From Enterobacter sp. 10-1 (GTDB taxonomy: Bacteria > Pseudomonadota > Gammaproteobacteria > Enterobacterales > Enterobacteriaceae), in contig NISF01000004.1 in the NCBI GenBank assembly GCA_002270295.1, positions 186,001-250,000 of the forward strand: 64,000 nt of DNA, given 5' to 3'. The notes below the pieces were generated by a model, which was not told the DNA's origin, did not search any database, and saw nothing but the letters and a program-made list of their open reading frames with translations. Position 1 is the first letter of the stretch. The number at the start of each line of letters is the position of its first letter. A program made the translations under genes and the position numbers. Of this stretch, positions 37,123 to 47,542 are shown piece by piece.

Positions 37123-38682
37123 ATGGAATTCTTAATGGATCCCTCTATTTGGGTCGGCTTGTTGACGCTGGTCGTCCTCGAGATCGTGCTCGGTATCGAC
37201 AACCTGGTATTTATTGCCATCCTTGCGGATAAACTGCCGCCAAAGCAGCGTGATAAAGCACGTCTGATTGGCCTGTCGCTGGCGCTGTTCATGCGTCTGG
37301 GGCTGCTGTCGGTTATTTCGTGGATGGTGACCTTAACCAAACCGCTGTTCAGCATCGCTGATTTTTCCTTCTCCGGGCGCGATCTTATTATGCTGCTGGG
37401 GGGGATATTCCTGCTGTTCAAGGCGACGACCGAACTGCACGAGCGGCTGGAAAACCGCCAGCACGATGCCGGTCATGGTAAGGGGTACGCCAGCTTCTGG
37501 GTGGTGGTGCTGCAAATCGTCGTGCTTGATGCCGTGTTCTCGCTGGATGCGGTGATTACCGCCGTGGGTATGGTAAACCACCTCCCGGTCATGATGGCGG
37601 CGGTGGTGATTGCGATGATGGTCATGCTGCTGGCATCGAAGCCGTTGACCCGCTTCGTTAACCAGCATCCAACGGTGGTGGTGCTGTGCCTTAGCTTCCT
37701 GCTGATGATTGGCCTGAGCCTGGTGGCCGAAGGCTTTGGTTTCCATATACCGAAAGGCTACCTGTACGCTGCGATTGGCTTCTCAATCACCATTGAGTTC
37801 TTCAACCAGGTGGCGCGGCGCAACTTTATCCGCCATCAGTCGACGCTGCCGCTGCGCGCGCGCACCGCCGATGCGATCCTGCGTTTGATGGGCAGCCGTA
37901 AGCAGAATCCGGTGACGCACGATGGCGACATGCCGTCCGCGGTACCGGTGCCAGAGGGCGCGTTCGCCGAAGAAGAGCGCTATATGATTAACGGCGTGCT
38001 GACTCTCGCGCAGCGTTCGCTGCGCGGCATCATGACGCCGCGCGGTGAAATCAGCTGGGTGGACGCCGAGCAGAGTGTAGAAGAGATTCGCCGCCAGCTG
38101 CTCTCCTCTCCGCACAGCCTGTTCCCGGTGTGCCGGGGCGAGCTGGATGAGATTATCGGTATTGTTCGCGCTAAAGAGATGCTGGTGGCGCTGGAGGCCG
38201 GCGAGAACGTTGCGGCGCTCGCCTCGGCATCGCCGGCGATTGTGGTTCCGGAAACCCTGGACCCGATCAATCTGCTGGGCGTTCTGCGCCGGGCCCGCGG
38301 CAGCTTCGTCATTGTGACCAACGAATTTGGCGTGGTGCAGGGGCTGGTGACGCCGCTGGACGTGCTGGAGGCGATTGCCGGCGAGTTCCCGGACGCCGAT
38401 GAGACGCCGGAGATTGTTGCCGATGGCGACGGCTGGCTGATCAAAGGTTCAACCGACCTGCACGCCCTGCAGCAGACGCTGGGGCTGGATGACATCGTCA
38501 ATGAAGAAGAGGATATTGCGACGGTGGCCGGGCTGGTGATCGCCGTCAACGGCCATATCCCGCGCACCGGTGATGTGGTTGAGCTGGAGCCGCTGCGGTT
38601 CACCATCGTTGAGGCCAACAGCTACCGCGTCGATCTGGTCCGCGTCGTTAAAACGCGGCACGAGCACGACGAAGAAGAGTAA
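37123..38682 (+). CDS. yoaE: TerC-CBS-CorC domain membrane protein YoaE
   Basis: 519 residues (518 in E. coli). A TerC-type membrane domain of about seven helices (residues 1-~235, with [20 protein letters not shown] and [17 protein letters not shown] carrying conserved acidic residues) is followed by two CBS domains (about 300-420) and a CorC-HlyC domain at the C terminus. TerC proteins are linked to metal (Mn) homeostasis and membrane-protein metalation; the exact role of YoaE is unknown. GGAG lies 8 nt before the ATG. Confidence 0.94.
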   Translation: MEFLMDPSIWVGLLTLVVLEIVLGIDNLVFIAILADKLPPKQRDKARLIGLSLALFMRLGLLSVISWMVTLTKPLFSIADFSFSGRDLIMLLGGIFLLFKATTELHERLENRQHDAGHGKGYASFWVVVLQIVVLDAVFSLDAVITAVGMVNHLPVMMAAVVIAMMVMLLASKPLTRFVNQHPTVVVLCLSFLLMIGLSLVAEGFGFHIPKGYLYAAIGFSITIEFFNQVARRNFIRHQSTLPLRARTADAILRLMGSRKQNPVTHDGDMPSAVPVPEGAFAEEERYMINGVLTLAQRSLRGIMTPRGEISWVDAEQSVEEIRRQLLSSPHSLFPVCRGELDEIIGIVRAKEMLVALEAGENVAALASASPAIVVPETLDPINLLGVLRRARGSFVIVTNEFGVVQGLVTPLDVLEAIAGEFPDADETPEIVADGDGWLIKGSTDLHALQQTLGLDDIVNEEEDIATVAGLVIAVNGHIPRTGDVVELEPLRFTIVEANSYRVDLVRVVKTRHEHDEEE

Positions 38683-38691
38683 TCCCGCCGA

Positions 38692-38720
38692 CCTGCCGGT
38701 CTCCTCAGGAGGCCGGCAGG
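38692..38720. terminator. Hairpin between convergent yoaE and pdeD
   Basis: CCTGCCGG (38692-38699) pairs with CCGGCAGG (38713-38720), with an inner CTCC/GGAG pairing. T tracts are lacking on both sides, so termination strength is uncertain. Confidence 0.55.
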
Positions 38721-40298
38721 CTATTGACTATCCGTTTCCTCATCCGCCGCCAGATCGTGCGCCGCCAGCCATTGCGGGAATTCGTTAACCGGCATCGGCC
38801 GGGCGTAGCGAAACCCCTGCAGGATATCGACGCCGTGGTTACGCAGGTATTCCGCCTGCTCCTCTGTTTCAACGCCTTCCGCGATGGTGACAATTTCCAG
38901 GCGATGCGCCAGGGAAATAATCATATCCGTCACCGTTGAATTTACGCTGTCGATGCCGATTGCGCTGGTGAAGGACTTATCAATTTTTAAGATGTCGGGG
39001 CGGAGTTTTTTCAGCCATGACAGCGAGCTGTTGCCGGTGCCGAAATCGTCGATTGCCAGCTGCACGCCTTTGAAATGCAAATGTTCGGCCATATGGCGAT
39101 CGCCATCCTGCAGCACGTCGCGCTCCGTGAGCTCCACCACCAGCTGCTGGACGGGATGGGCGCTAAACCAGTAGTGATGCAGATCGCGCAGCAGCTCGCC
39201 GTTAGCAAAATGGCGGGCGGCGACGTTGATCGAAATATGGAAGCTTTTGTCCTGAGGGAAAAGGTTGAGCTGGCGTGCGGTTTCCGCGATCACGTAGCGG
39301 GTGAGGGGAACGATAAGATTGTAACCCTCGGCAATGGGAATAAAGACATCGGGGGAGATCCTCCCCCGGCGCGGATTGTTCCAGCGCAGTAATATCTCGA
39401 CTCCGCAGCACCTTTGGCTGCGCAGATCCTCCAGCGGCTGGCACCAAAGTTCGAACTCACGCGCGGTGATACCGAGGCTGATTTCACGGGAAAAGCTGAG
39501 CCTGCCTGCGGTTATGAGCCAGGTTATGCCGGTCGTTAACAGCGTGAAGATCAGCGCCAGCGGCAGCTCGGCGGGGAGTTCGTGCAGGGCGATTGCCGAG
39601 GCTCCGGGGCCGCTGACGTTGATGGTAAAGGGGAACTGCGAAGAGCTCTGGCGATAAATGACGCGCTCGCCCGGAATGGCGTCGTGGTCCACCAGTCCAA
39701 GGCCGTTAATAAAGCTTTTGTTACCGACCCGCAGCCCAATACCGGTAATCAACGGTGATTTCGCGTTGAGAATTAACTCCCCCAGCAGCTCAATATTAAT
39801 CATCAGCATTACGCCGTCGGAGCCGCTAATCGATGCCGGATACCACTGAATTAATACCGGCGAGCCGACCAGCAGCGATCCATCGGTGGAGAAGACCAGA
39901 AGAGGGTGGTTGCTCGGCAGCATGGGCTGGCGCTGATGAAGGTTAAAATTACGTTCGCCATAAATACTGGAGCAGTAAAGAGTATCCGCTTTCACCAGTG
40001 CGATAGTTCGCACCGTTTGCAGCGAAGACGCCAGCTTGCGTAAGGGCAGGTGAATTTCCCGGCACGGCTGACCGACGAAATTCAGCATCGACAGGTGCTG
40101 CTTTTCAAGAGGGCGAAGAATTTTATCCATGGCCATCACCATCTGACTGGTGACCGTCTGGATCCGTTGCTGATTTAGGCTACGCTGCGAAATAAATCGG
40201 ATAACCAGAGTGGTTGTCAGCGTTAATAACGCAACAATCAAACATACGACGATACGTTTACGGCGGTATGTCGTGATGACCTTATGTGCAGTCTGCAT
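38721..40298 (-). CDS. pdeD: Cyclic-di-GMP phosphodiesterase PdeD (YoaD)
   Basis: CSS-EAL protein anchored in the inner membrane. From the ATG at 40298 (MQTAHKV, aligned with the E. coli start) it has 525 residues. A GTG three codons earlier is possible. Two membrane helices (about 16-36 and 235-257) flank a periplasmic domain with the redox-sensing motif TLYCSSIYG. The C-terminal EAL domain has EIL in place of EAL (as in the E. coli orthologue), IDDFGTGNSS and EGVETEEQ, so catalytic metal ligands are present. DsbA/DsbB redox state is known to control this class, and dsbB is also in the window. Confidence 0.94.
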   Translation of the reverse strand: MQTAHKVITTYRRKRIVVCLIVALLTLTTTLVIRFISQRSLNQQRIQTVTSQMVMAMDKILRPLEKQHLSMLNFVGQPCREIHLPLRKLASSLQTVRTIALVKADTLYCSSIYGERNFNLHQRQPMLPSNHPLLVFSTDGSLLVGSPVLIQWYPASISGSDGVMLMINIELLGELILNAKSPLITGIGLRVGNKSFINGLGLVDHDAIPGERVIYRQSSSQFPFTINVSGPGASAIALHELPAELPLALIFTLLTTGITWLITAGRLSFSREISLGITAREFELWCQPLEDLRSQRCCGVEILLRWNNPRRGRISPDVFIPIAEGYNLIVPLTRYVIAETARQLNLFPQDKSFHISINVAARHFANGELLRDLHHYWFSAHPVQQLVVELTERDVLQDGDRHMAEHLHFKGVQLAIDDFGTGNSSLSWLKKLRPDILKIDKSFTSAIGIDSVNSTVTDMIISLAHRLEIVTIAEGVETEEQAEYLRNHGVDILQGFRYARPMPVNEFPQWLAAHDLAADEETDSQ

Positions 40299-40380
40299 GC
40301 GCGACACCCTGTCGACTCTGAGTACCGTTCAGAATAACAATCGTCAGACAGTAAGTGTAGTGGGTGTAAATGAATAGAAG

Positions 40381-40408
40381 AAGAAAAATGCGCCGGTTAG
40401 GGCGCATT
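40381..40408 (-). terminator. Terminator of sdaA
   Basis: On the minus strand AAATGCGCC and GGCGCATTT pair around a 5-nt loop and lead into TT-rich sequence. Confidence 0.8.
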
Positions 40409-40422
40409 TCGGTTGCGAAGGT

Positions 40423-41787
40423 TTAGTCACACTGTACTTTGATGGCCAGACCGCCGCGGGAGGTCTCGCGATATTTGGCGTTCATATCCTTGCCGGTTTC
40501 GTACATCGTCTCGATAACTTTATCGAGGGAGACGCGCGGTTCGCTGGTGCGGCGCATCGCCATGCGCGCGGCGTTAATCGCTTTAACCGATGCGATGGCA
40601 TTACGTTCGATGCACGGCACCTGGACCTGGCCGGCGACGGGATCGCAGGTGAGGCCCAGATTGTGCTCCATACCGATCTCCGCCGCCACGCACACCTGTT
40701 CAGGGCTGGCGCCGAGCAGCTCTGCAAGACCGGCTGCGGCCATGGAACAGGCCACGCCAACCTCGCCCTGACAGCCCACCTCAGCGCCTGAAATAGAGGC
40801 ATTCATCTTGTACAGCGCGCCCACGGCGCCGGAAGCCATAAAGTAGCGAATGTAGATATCAGGGCTGACGGATTCAATAAAGTGGTCATAGTAGGCCAGC
40901 ACCGCGGGCACAATCCCGCAGGCGCCGTTGGTCGGGGCCGTGACGACGCGGCCGCCGGCGGCGTTCTCTTCGTTGACGGCGAGGGCAAACATGTTCACCC
41001 AGTCAATGACGTTCATCGGATCGCTGGACAGCTTATCGCTGGCCACCAGCAGGCGGCGCAGCGCAGAGGCGCGGCGCGGTACGCGCAGCGGCCCGGGCAG
41101 TACGCCTTCGGTATTCATGCCGCGATCGATGCAGGCGCGCATGGTCTGCCAGACGTTGGCAAAATAGTCTTCAATCTCTTTTTTGCCGTGCAGCGCCAGT
41201 TCGTTCTGCATCACCATCCCGGAGAGTGACAGCCCGGTCTCTTTGCAGTAGCCCAGCATCTCCTGCGCCGATTTAAACGGGTAAGGAACGCTGAGCTCTC
41301 CCGCATCCTCTTTGCCGAAATGATCTTCGTCGACGATAAAACCGCCGCCGATGGAGTAGTAAGTTTTGCTGTAGATTTCTTTGTCGCCGGCCCAGGCATG
41401 AATCGTCATCCCGTTTTCGTGCAGCGGCAGGTTGTCGCTGCGAAAACGCATACCGTCATCCTGCGGGAAATCGACTTCCTGCTGCCCTTGCGCCAGCAGC
41501 AGGCGTCCGCGGGCTTCTACGTCGCGAATAAATGCCGGAATCGCGTCAATGTCGACCGTATCGGGCTGATTGCCCGCCAGCCCCATGATAATGGCGATGT
41601 CCGTGTGGTGGCCTTTGCCGGTTAATGACAGCGAGCCGTAGACGTCAACCGCCACGCGCGTTACGTCATTAAGTAGTCCCTTTTCGACCAGGTCATCGAC
41701 GAACTGTTTACCGGCTTTCATCGGCCCTACAGTATGGGAAGATGAGGGACCAATCCCCACCTTGAACATGTCGAATATACTAATCAC
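40423..41787 (-). CDS. sdaA: L-serine deaminase 1
   Basis: Iron-sulfur dehydratase that converts L-serine to pyruvate and ammonia. GTG at 41787 gives 454 residues, the E. coli length. An ATG one codon earlier is possible, but GGAG spacing (7 nt) favours the GTG. The N terminus has [16 protein letters not shown]. The cluster cysteines are visible in [15 protein letters not shown] and VPCIERN. It is monocistronic, with a terminator at its end. Confidence 0.97.
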   Translation of the reverse strand: MISIFDMFKVGIGPSSSHTVGPMKAGKQFVDDLVEKGLLNDVTRVAVDVYGSLSLTGKGHHTDIAIIMGLAGNQPDTVDIDAIPAFIRDVEARGRLLLAQGQQEVDFPQDDGMRFRSDNLPLHENGMTIHAWAGDKEIYSKTYYSIGGGFIVDEDHFGKEDAGELSVPYPFKSAQEMLGYCKETGLSLSGMVMQNELALHGKKEIEDYFANVWQTMRACIDRGMNTEGVLPGPLRVPRRASALRRLLVASDKLSSDPMNVIDWVNMFALAVNEENAAGGRVVTAPTNGACGIVPAVLAYYDHFIESVSPDIYIRYFMASGAVGALYKMNASISGAEVGCQGEVGVACSMAAAGLAELLGASPEQVCVAAEIGMEHNLGLTCDPVAGQVQVPCIERNAIASVKAINAARMAMRRTSEPRVSLDKVIETMYETGKDMNAKYRETSRGGLAIKVQCD

Positions 41788-41959
41788 CATAACACTCCAG
41801 TACAGGGTTGCCGCGGCTGCGGCAACGATGTGATAACTGCGCATAGTGTAAGAGGGAACCGTAGCATCAGCTTAACTATTCACATGAATTAAACTAATGG
41901 ATAACCATGAATTTACTAATGCTGAGAGCGCCGTCATATTTAAGTATATACCCTAAGTA

Positions 41960-42060
41960 ACGGGCCCGACGGGGGAGCCGCAAGAGGGGGGCGCAAAGGG
42001 CGGTGCGGGGGAGTTCGGCGAGCGAACGCAGCCGCAAGAAGGGCTGCGCAAAGTCGATTA
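41960..42060. repeat. GC-rich imperfect direct repeat between sdaA and nudL
   Basis: AGCCGCAAGAGGGGGGCGCAAAG (41976-41998, 23 nt) and a related 24-nt copy at 42030-42053 that begins AGCCGCAAGAAGGG lie 54 bp apart. The second copy can fold as GCAGCC-N8-GGCTGC. The block is far more G-rich than the flanks, and the stretch just to its left (41880-41950) is AT-rich. It resembles dispersed intergenic repeats of enterics. The function is unknown. Confidence 0.5.
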
Positions 42061-42065
42061 AGGCG

Positions 42066-42644
42066 TCAGGGCTTGACGCCGATTTGCAGGGCCAGCTCGC
42101 GGATAATCCCCGCGGTCATTCCCCAGACAAAATAATGCTGATACCAGGAAAGCCAGACCCGATGCGAGTTCCCGCGGCGATGGATATCCAGAGGGTGATA
42201 GCGGCCCAGGCGCAGCGCTTCGGCCAGCGGCATTTCAAAGACCGCCGCCACCTCATCCTGGCTGGCGTGATAGCGCAGGTTAGGCGGAATGATCCCCACC
42301 ACCGGGGTGACCTGAAAGCCGGTCACGCTATCCACCGGCGGCAGAACGCCGATGATTTCCACCTGTTCAGGGGGAATAGCCACCTCTTCCTGCGCCTCGC
42401 GGAGCGCGGCGGCAATCAGCGACGCGTCGCTGTTATCGACCGCTCCGCCCGGGAAGGCCACCTGGCCGGCGTGCTTACGCATCCGCGGCGAACGCTGGGT
42501 AAGCAGCAGCCCCGGCTGCGGGCGACGGACAATCGGTACCAGCACCGCGGCCTGGCGCTGATTGAGGGCGCCTTGCGAAGGCTGCGGGCGCAGTAATTGA
42601 AAGCGCGAAAGAAAGTCGTCCAGCTCAAGGGCGTTATCCGCCAT
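42066..42644 (-). CDS. nudL: Nudix hydrolase NudL (CoA pyrophosphatase-like)
   Basis: 192 residues as in E. coli. The Nudix box is recognisable as [20 protein letters not shown] plus EEVAI. The usual first Glu is Asp and the final Gly is Ala, as in the E. coli orthologue, while the catalytic REAQEE core is intact. The family is related to coenzyme A pyrophosphatases; its substrate is not proven. It starts 3 nt after the pabB stop, so the two are co-transcribed. Confidence 0.94.
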   Translation of the reverse strand: MADNALELDDFLSRFQLLRPQPSQGALNQRQAAVLVPIVRRPQPGLLLTQRSPRMRKHAGQVAFPGGAVDNSDASLIAAALREAQEEVAIPPEQVEIIGVLPPVDSVTGFQVTPVVGIIPPNLRYHASQDEVAAVFEMPLAEALRLGRYHPLDIHRRGNSHRVWLSWYQHYFVWGMTAGIIRELALQIGVKP

Positions 42645-42647
42645 ATC

Positions 42648-44003
42648 CTAGCTCTCCAGTTGTTGCAGAATGCGGTTAACTTTATCAAACGTTTCCTGAT
42701 ATTCAGCCTCTTCTTCGCTATCCGCGACAATCCCGCCGCCCGCAGAGCAGTATAGCTGCCCCTGCCACGCCGTCAGCGTGCGGATCGTAATGCTGGTGTC
42801 CATATTGCCGCACAGGCTGAGATAGCCGATGCTGCCGCACCACGCGTTGCGCCGCTGCGGCTCCAGCCGATCGATAATTTGCATCGCGCGCACCTTGGGG
42901 GCGCCAGTAATGGAGCCGCCGGGAAACGCCGCGCGCAGCAGGTCGCTGGCGTGAAGATGGGCCGGTAGCCTGGCGGTAATGGTGCTGACCAGATGGTGGA
43001 CCGCCGGGAACGGCTCAACGACGAAGAGCTCGGGTACGCGAACGCTGCCGGGCTCGGCAACCCGGCCAATATCGTTGCGCATCAAATCGACGATCATCAA
43101 GTTTTCCGCGCGGTCTTTCGCCGAGTTAGCCAGCTTTTCTGCCTGGCGAGCGTCCTGCTGAGGATCGGCCAGCCGCGGGAGGGTGCCTTTAATCGGCCGG
43201 GTCTGGATTTCACCCTGATGAAGCTGGATAAAACGCTCCGGAGAGAGGCTCAGGACCGCGCCTTCCTCGAGGCGAATAAAGGCGCTGAACGGGGCTCTGT
43301 TGGCGCGGTTAAGCTGGCAAAATGCCTGCCACTCGTCGCCCTGATAGCGGGCCTGGAAGCGCTGAGCCAGGTTGACCTGGTAGCAATCGCCGCTCTGCAG
43401 CCACGCCTGTACCTGGCGGAATTTCTCGCCATACTGCTCGCGGCTCATATTCGAATGCCAGGCCGAGGTCAGGCTAAAAGGTGCCGCCGCTGGGGCCGAT
43501 TGCGCCCTCAGCCACTGCAGGCGCGCCTGGGGATCGCCGTAGCTCAGCAGCGAGACTTCACAACGCTGGTGATCGACGATCAGCGCCCAGTCGTAAATGC
43601 CGACCGCCATATCCGGCAGCGCAATATCCGCGTCGGCCTGAGACGGCAGGTTTTCAAAACGACGCCCCAGATCGTAGCCGAACAGCCCCAGCGCGCCGCC
43701 AAGGAACGGCAGGTGCGGATGGGCCTGCGGCGCTAATCCGCACTGCGCCAGCTGTTGCGCCACTATTTTTAGCGGATCGTCGGCGGACGTCGTCAGCGTT
43801 CGGCCGTCGTTCACCGTGGTGAGGCCGCCGCGGGTAGTCAGCGTTGCGCGCGGCTCGGCCACCATAATATCAAAACGGTTATGCGGGTGATCGGCAAAGC
43901 CTGAGTGTAGCAGCATCGCCCAGGGCGCTGCGCTTAAGGGCGCAAAGTAGCGCTCGGCGGCATCCGGATGCCAGGGCAGGGTAATAATAGCGGGGGACAA
44001 CAT
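42648..44003 (-). CDS. pabB: Aminodeoxychorismate synthase component I
   Basis: Aminates chorismate to 4-amino-4-deoxychorismate, the first step of p-aminobenzoate synthesis for folate, using ammonia from PabA. It has 451 residues (453 in E. coli). The chorismate-binding C-terminal half includes PIKGTLPR, with the catalytic lysine of the PabB family, ENLMIVDLMRND and the GAPKVRAMQIIDRLE block. CGAGGAAG precedes the ATG. It is divergent from yoaH and the first gene of a pabB-nudL operon. Confidence 0.96.
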   Translation of the reverse strand: MLSPAIITLPWHPDAAERYFAPLSAAPWAMLLHSGFADHPHNRFDIMVAEPRATLTTRGGLTTVNDGRTLTTSADDPLKIVAQQLAQCGLAPQAHPHLPFLGGALGLFGYDLGRRFENLPSQADADIALPDMAVGIYDWALIVDHQRCEVSLLSYGDPQARLQWLRAQSAPAAAPFSLTSAWHSNMSREQYGEKFRQVQAWLQSGDCYQVNLAQRFQARYQGDEWQAFCQLNRANRAPFSAFIRLEEGAVLSLSPERFIQLHQGEIQTRPIKGTLPRLADPQQDARQAEKLANSAKDRAENLMIVDLMRNDIGRVAEPGSVRVPELFVVEPFPAVHHLVSTITARLPAHLHASDLLRAAFPGGSITGAPKVRAMQIIDRLEPQRRNAWCGSIGYLSLCGNMDTSITIRTLTAWQGQLYCSAGGGIVADSEEEAEYQETFDKVNRILQQLES

Positions 44004-44090
44004 CTTCCTCGATCCTGATCGTTACCGCCCGCTGGCTTATAAGGGGACGGCGTGAAATAATTACGCCCCACAATGTAGCAGGAGTCAGTT

Positions 44091-44291
44091 ATGTTTGCAG
44101 GTTTACCTTCGCTGAGCCACGAGCAACAGCAAAAAGCAGTAGAACGTATCCAGGATCTGATGTCGCAGGGGATGAGCAGCGGTGAGGCGATTCGTCTGGT
44201 CGCCAACGAACTGCGCGCCACGCATACCGGCGACCGGATCGTAGCGCGCTTTGAAGATGATGAAGACGAAGACGAGAGCGAAGACGCGTAA
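44091..44291 (+). CDS. yoaH: UPF0181 protein YoaH
   Basis: 66 residues (59 in E. coli): [20 protein letters not shown], then [15 protein letters not shown]. The C terminus here is longer and very acidic ([11 protein letters not shown]). The function is unknown. AGGAGTCAG lies before the ATG. It is convergent with yoaB; the two genes abut without a gap. Confidence 0.93.
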
Positions 44292-44636
44292 TTAGACGGC
44301 GGCGATAATTTTAATTTCGACTTTGTATTCTGCTTTCATCAGCGCTGCCTGAACGGTGCAGCGAACCGGCGCGTGACCGGCAACAACCCAGGCGTCCCAG
44401 GCTCTGTTCATCGCGGCAAAATCGCTTTTGTCCGCAAGGAAAATGGTGGCGTCGAGAATACGCGATTTGTTGCTACCCTGTTTCTCAAGCACCGCGTCAA
44501 TCTGCGCCAGAGTATTGGCGGTTTGCTCTTCAGCGCCCGCGTCGAGATTTGCCGGCACGCCGGTGTAATAAAGCGTCTGGTTGTGGATCACAACATCAGA
44601 CCAGCGGGCTTCGGCATCGATACGCGTAATAGTCAT
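44292..44636 (-). CDS. yoaB: RidA-family protein YoaB
   Basis: 114 residues as in E. coli from the ATG at 44636 (GAGGAAAC upstream). RidA/YjgF fold with the arginine motif APVRCTVQAAL, as in the enamine/imine deaminases that detoxify 2-aminoacrylate. The exact substrate of this paralogue is not known. The serine deaminase gene sdaA, whose family works on serine, is nearby, but a link is speculative. Confidence 0.93.
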   Translation of the reverse strand: MTITRIDAEARWSDVVIHNQTLYYTGVPANLDAGAEEQTANTLAQIDAVLEKQGSNKSRILDATIFLADKSDFAAMNRAWDAWVVAGHAPVRCTVQAALMKAEYKVEIKIIAAV

Positions 44637-44830
44637 TTCAGTTTCCTCTCTATCCAATGAATTTCAGGCAGCTCTGCCGGCGGAACCGGCGCGGAAAGCT
44701 CCCGAAAGACGACGGGTATATCCATTTGACGGGGGCAAGACTGCCATAATGTTCCGCCCGCGTCACTACCCGGGCTGGTGAAAAGACCTCCTCCCTGACA
44801 TAATCACTGTCCAAATAACCAGGGGGCATT

Positions 44831-46741
44831 GTGATCGACGATTTTGCAGCAGACGGCCAGTTGGCCAACGCGATTCCGGGATTCAAACCACGCGAGCCGC
44901 AGCGCCAGATGGCGGTGGCGGTGACGCAGGCTATTGAGGAAACGCGGCCTCTGGTGGTCGAAGCAGGGACCGGAACCGGTAAAACCTACGCCTACCTGGC
45001 GCCCGCGCTGCGGGCAAACAAAAAGGTGATTATCTCCACCGGCTCGAAGGCGCTGCAGGATCAGCTCTACAGCCGCGACCTGCCAACCGTGGCCAAGGCG
45101 CTTAAATTTAAAGGTAAACTGGCGCTGCTGAAAGGGCGGTCGAACTACCTGTGCCTGGAGCGTCTTGAGCAACAGGCGCTGGCCGGGGGCGATCTGCCGG
45201 TGCAAATTTTGAGCGATGTCATCCTGCTGCGATCGTGGTCCAACCAAACTATCGACGGCGATGTCAGCACCTGCGTCAGCGTGGCGGAGGACTCCCAGGC
45301 CTGGCCGCTGGTCACCAGCACCAATGACAACTGCCTGGGCAGCGATTGCCCGCTGTATAAAGACTGCTTCGTGGTTAAAGCGCGTAAAAAGGCGATGGAC
45401 GCCGACGTGGTGGTGGTCAACCATCACCTGTTCCTTGCCGATATGGTGGTTAAAGAGAGCGGCTTCGCTGAGCTCATCCCCGAAGCGGAGGTGATGATCT
45501 TCGATGAAGCGCATCAGCTGCCGGATATTGCCAGCCAGTATTTTGGCCAGTCGCTCTCCAGCCGCCAGCTGCAGGACCTGGCGAAAGACATCACCATCGC
45601 CTACCGCACCGAACTGAAAGATACCCAGCAGCTGCAAAAATGCGCCGATCGCCTGGCCCAGAGCGCGCAGGATTTTCGTCTGCAGCTCGGGGACCCCGGC
45701 TATCGCGGCAACCTGCGCGACCTGCTGGCCGATAGCCATATCCAGCGCGCGCTGCTGCTGCTCGATGACGCGCTGGAGCTCTGCTACGACGTGGCTAAGC
45801 TCTCCCTTGGGCGCTCCGCGCTGCTGGATGCCGCCTTTGAGCGGGCGACGGTTTACCGCGCGCGGCTGAAGCGGCTGAAAGAGATTAACCAGCCGGGCTT
45901 CAGCTACTGGTACGAATGTACCTCGCGCCACTTTACGCTGGCCTTGACCCCGCTGACCGTCGCCGAAAAGTTTAAAGAAGTGATGGCGCAAAAGCCCGGC
46001 AGCTGGATTTTCACCTCGGCAACGCTGTCGGTAAATGACGATCTGCGCCACTTTACCTCTCGCCTCGGTATTGAAGAGGCCGAGTCGCTGCTGTTGCCCA
46101 GCCCGTTTGATTATGCGCACCAGACGCTGCTCTGCGTGCCGCGCAATCTTCCGCTGCCGAATCAGCCCGGCGCGGCGCGTCATCTGGCCGCGATGCTTAA
46201 GCCGCTAATTGAGGCTAACGACGGGCGCTGCTTTATGCTGTGCACCTCCCACGCCATGATGCGCGATCTGGCGGAGCAGTTCCGCGCGACCATGACGCTG
46301 CCGGTTCTCCTGCAGGGGGAGACCAGCAAAGGACAGCTGTTGCAGCAGTTCGTCAGCGCCGGTAACGCGCTGCTGGTGGCGACCAGCAGCTTCTGGGAAG
46401 GGGTCGACGTGCGCGGCGATGCGCTCTCTTTGGTGATTATCGACAAGCTTCCCTTCACCTCTCCCGACGATCCGCTGCTGAAAGCGCGAATGGAAGACTG
46501 CCGGCTGCGCGGCGGCGACCCGTTCGACGAGGTTCAGCTGCCGGATGCGGTGATCACCCTCAAGCAGGGCGTGGGGCGCCTGATCCGCGATATTGACGAC
46601 CGCGGAGTGCTGGTCATTTGCGATAACCGTCTGGTGATGCGCCCCTACGGCGCGGTATTCCTTGCCAGCCTGCCCCCCGCGCCGCGAACCCGCGATATCC
46701 GCCGGGCGGTGCGCTTCCTCGCCGTGCCGCCGGGGCGGTGA
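44831..46741 (+). CDS. yoaA: XPD/DinG-family helicase YoaA
   Basis: Iron-sulfur superfamily 2 helicase, 636 residues as in E. coli, starting at GTG with AGGGG upstream. It has Walker A EAGTGTGKT (44-52), the iron-sulfur cysteines in the region from NYLCLERL to DNCLGSDCPLYKDC, and a DEAH box at 225-228 (FDEAHQLPD). Helicase motifs IV-VI include SSFWEGVDVRG and QGVGRLIR. In E. coli it associates with the HolC subunit of Pol III and promotes tolerance of replication blocks. tsaB follows after 67 bp. Confidence 0.96.
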   Translation: MIDDFAADGQLANAIPGFKPREPQRQMAVAVTQAIEETRPLVVEAGTGTGKTYAYLAPALRANKKVIISTGSKALQDQLYSRDLPTVAKALKFKGKLALLKGRSNYLCLERLEQQALAGGDLPVQILSDVILLRSWSNQTIDGDVSTCVSVAEDSQAWPLVTSTNDNCLGSDCPLYKDCFVVKARKKAMDADVVVVNHHLFLADMVVKESGFAELIPEAEVMIFDEAHQLPDIASQYFGQSLSSRQLQDLAKDITIAYRTELKDTQQLQKCADRLAQSAQDFRLQLGDPGYRGNLRDLLADSHIQRALLLLDDALELCYDVAKLSLGRSALLDAAFERATVYRARLKRLKEINQPGFSYWYECTSRHFTLALTPLTVAEKFKEVMAQKPGSWIFTSATLSVNDDLRHFTSRLGIEEAESLLLPSPFDYAHQTLLCVPRNLPLPNQPGAARHLAAMLKPLIEANDGRCFMLCTSHAMMRDLAEQFRATMTLPVLLQGETSKGQLLQQFVSAGNALLVATSSFWEGVDVRGDALSLVIIDKLPFTSPDDPLLKARMEDCRLRGGDPFDEVQLPDAVITLKQGVGRLIRDIDDRGVLVICDNRLVMRPYGAVFLASLPPAPRTRDIRRAVRFLAVPPGR

Positions 46742-46808
46742 TCTGGCGTAAAATGTGATAAACTGCGCGCCATTTTGTCAATCTGCTATAGCGAGAGCGC
46801 GACAACTC

Positions 46809-47504
46809 ATGCGAATTTTGGCTATCGATACCGCCACGGAGGCCTGCTCCGCGGCGCTGTGGAATGATGGCACCCTTTGTGCTCATTTCGAAATCTGCCC
46901 CCGCGAACATACGCAACGTATTCTGCCTCTGGTGCAGGATGTCCTCAATGAAAGCAACGTCTTACTGACCGAACTGGATGCGCTGGCGTTCGGCCGCGGG
47001 CCGGGTAGCTTTACCGGCGTGCGCATCGGCATCGGCATTGCGCAAGGCCTGGCGCTCGGCGCCGAACTGCCGATGATCGGCGTTTCTACGCTGGCCACTA
47101 TGGCGCAGGGCGCATGGCGTAAAACCGGCGCCACCCGCGTGCTGGCCGCCATTGATGCCCGCATGGGAGAGGTTTACTGGGCGGAATATCAGCGCGACGA
47201 GCAGGGCGTCTGGCACGGCGAAGAGACCGAAGCGGTCCTCAAGCCGGAGGCCGTCAGCGAACGTCTGCAGCAGCTTGAGGGGGCCTGGGCAACCGTTGGT
47301 ACCGGCTGGCCGGCGTGGCCCGATCTGGCGAAGGACTCCTCGCTGACCTTAACCGACGGCGAAATTGCGCTGCCGGCAGCGGAAGATATGCTGCCGCTGG
47401 CCTGTCACCTGCTTTCCGTCGGTAAAACCGTTGCCGTAGAGAACGCCGAGCCGGTTTATTTGCGTAACGAAGTGGCCTGGAAGAAACTTCCTGGCCGAGG
47501 ATGA
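46809..47504 (+). CDS. tsaB: tRNA t6A synthesis protein TsaB
   Basis: Partner and protease-like scaffold of TsaD in forming N6-threonylcarbamoyladenosine at A37 of tRNAs; essential in E. coli. It has 231 residues from the ATG at 46809 ([17 protein letters not shown]). The longer frame from 46755 is rejected. ASKHA-fold motifs IDTATEA and [13 protein letters not shown] are present. The ribosome-binding site is weak (GAGAGCG). yeaY begins 38 bp after the stop. Confidence 0.96.
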   Translation: MRILAIDTATEACSAALWNDGTLCAHFEICPREHTQRILPLVQDVLNESNVLLTELDALAFGRGPGSFTGVRIGIGIAQGLALGAELPMIGVSTLATMAQGAWRKTGATRVLAAIDARMGEVYWAEYQRDEQGVWHGEETEAVLKPEAVSERLQQLEGAWATVGTGWPAWPDLAKDSSLTLTDGEIALPAAEDMLPLACHLLSVGKTVAVENAEPVYLRNEVAWKKLPGRG

Positions 47505-47542
47505 ATCTCAGTAAACATAAGACTGAGAGAAGGAGTCGCATC

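Noticed and set aside
38721..40298. EIL instead of EAL in PdeD as a sign of an inactive enzyme
   Set aside because: The E. coli orthologue carries the same EIL, and the DDFGTG and EGVE motifs are intact.
44804..46183. 459-codon open frame on the minus strand opposite yoaA
   Set aside because: It is a mirror of a GC-rich coding frame. The translation is His/Gln/Arg-rich with no family signature, and yoaA on the other strand has all helicase motifs.
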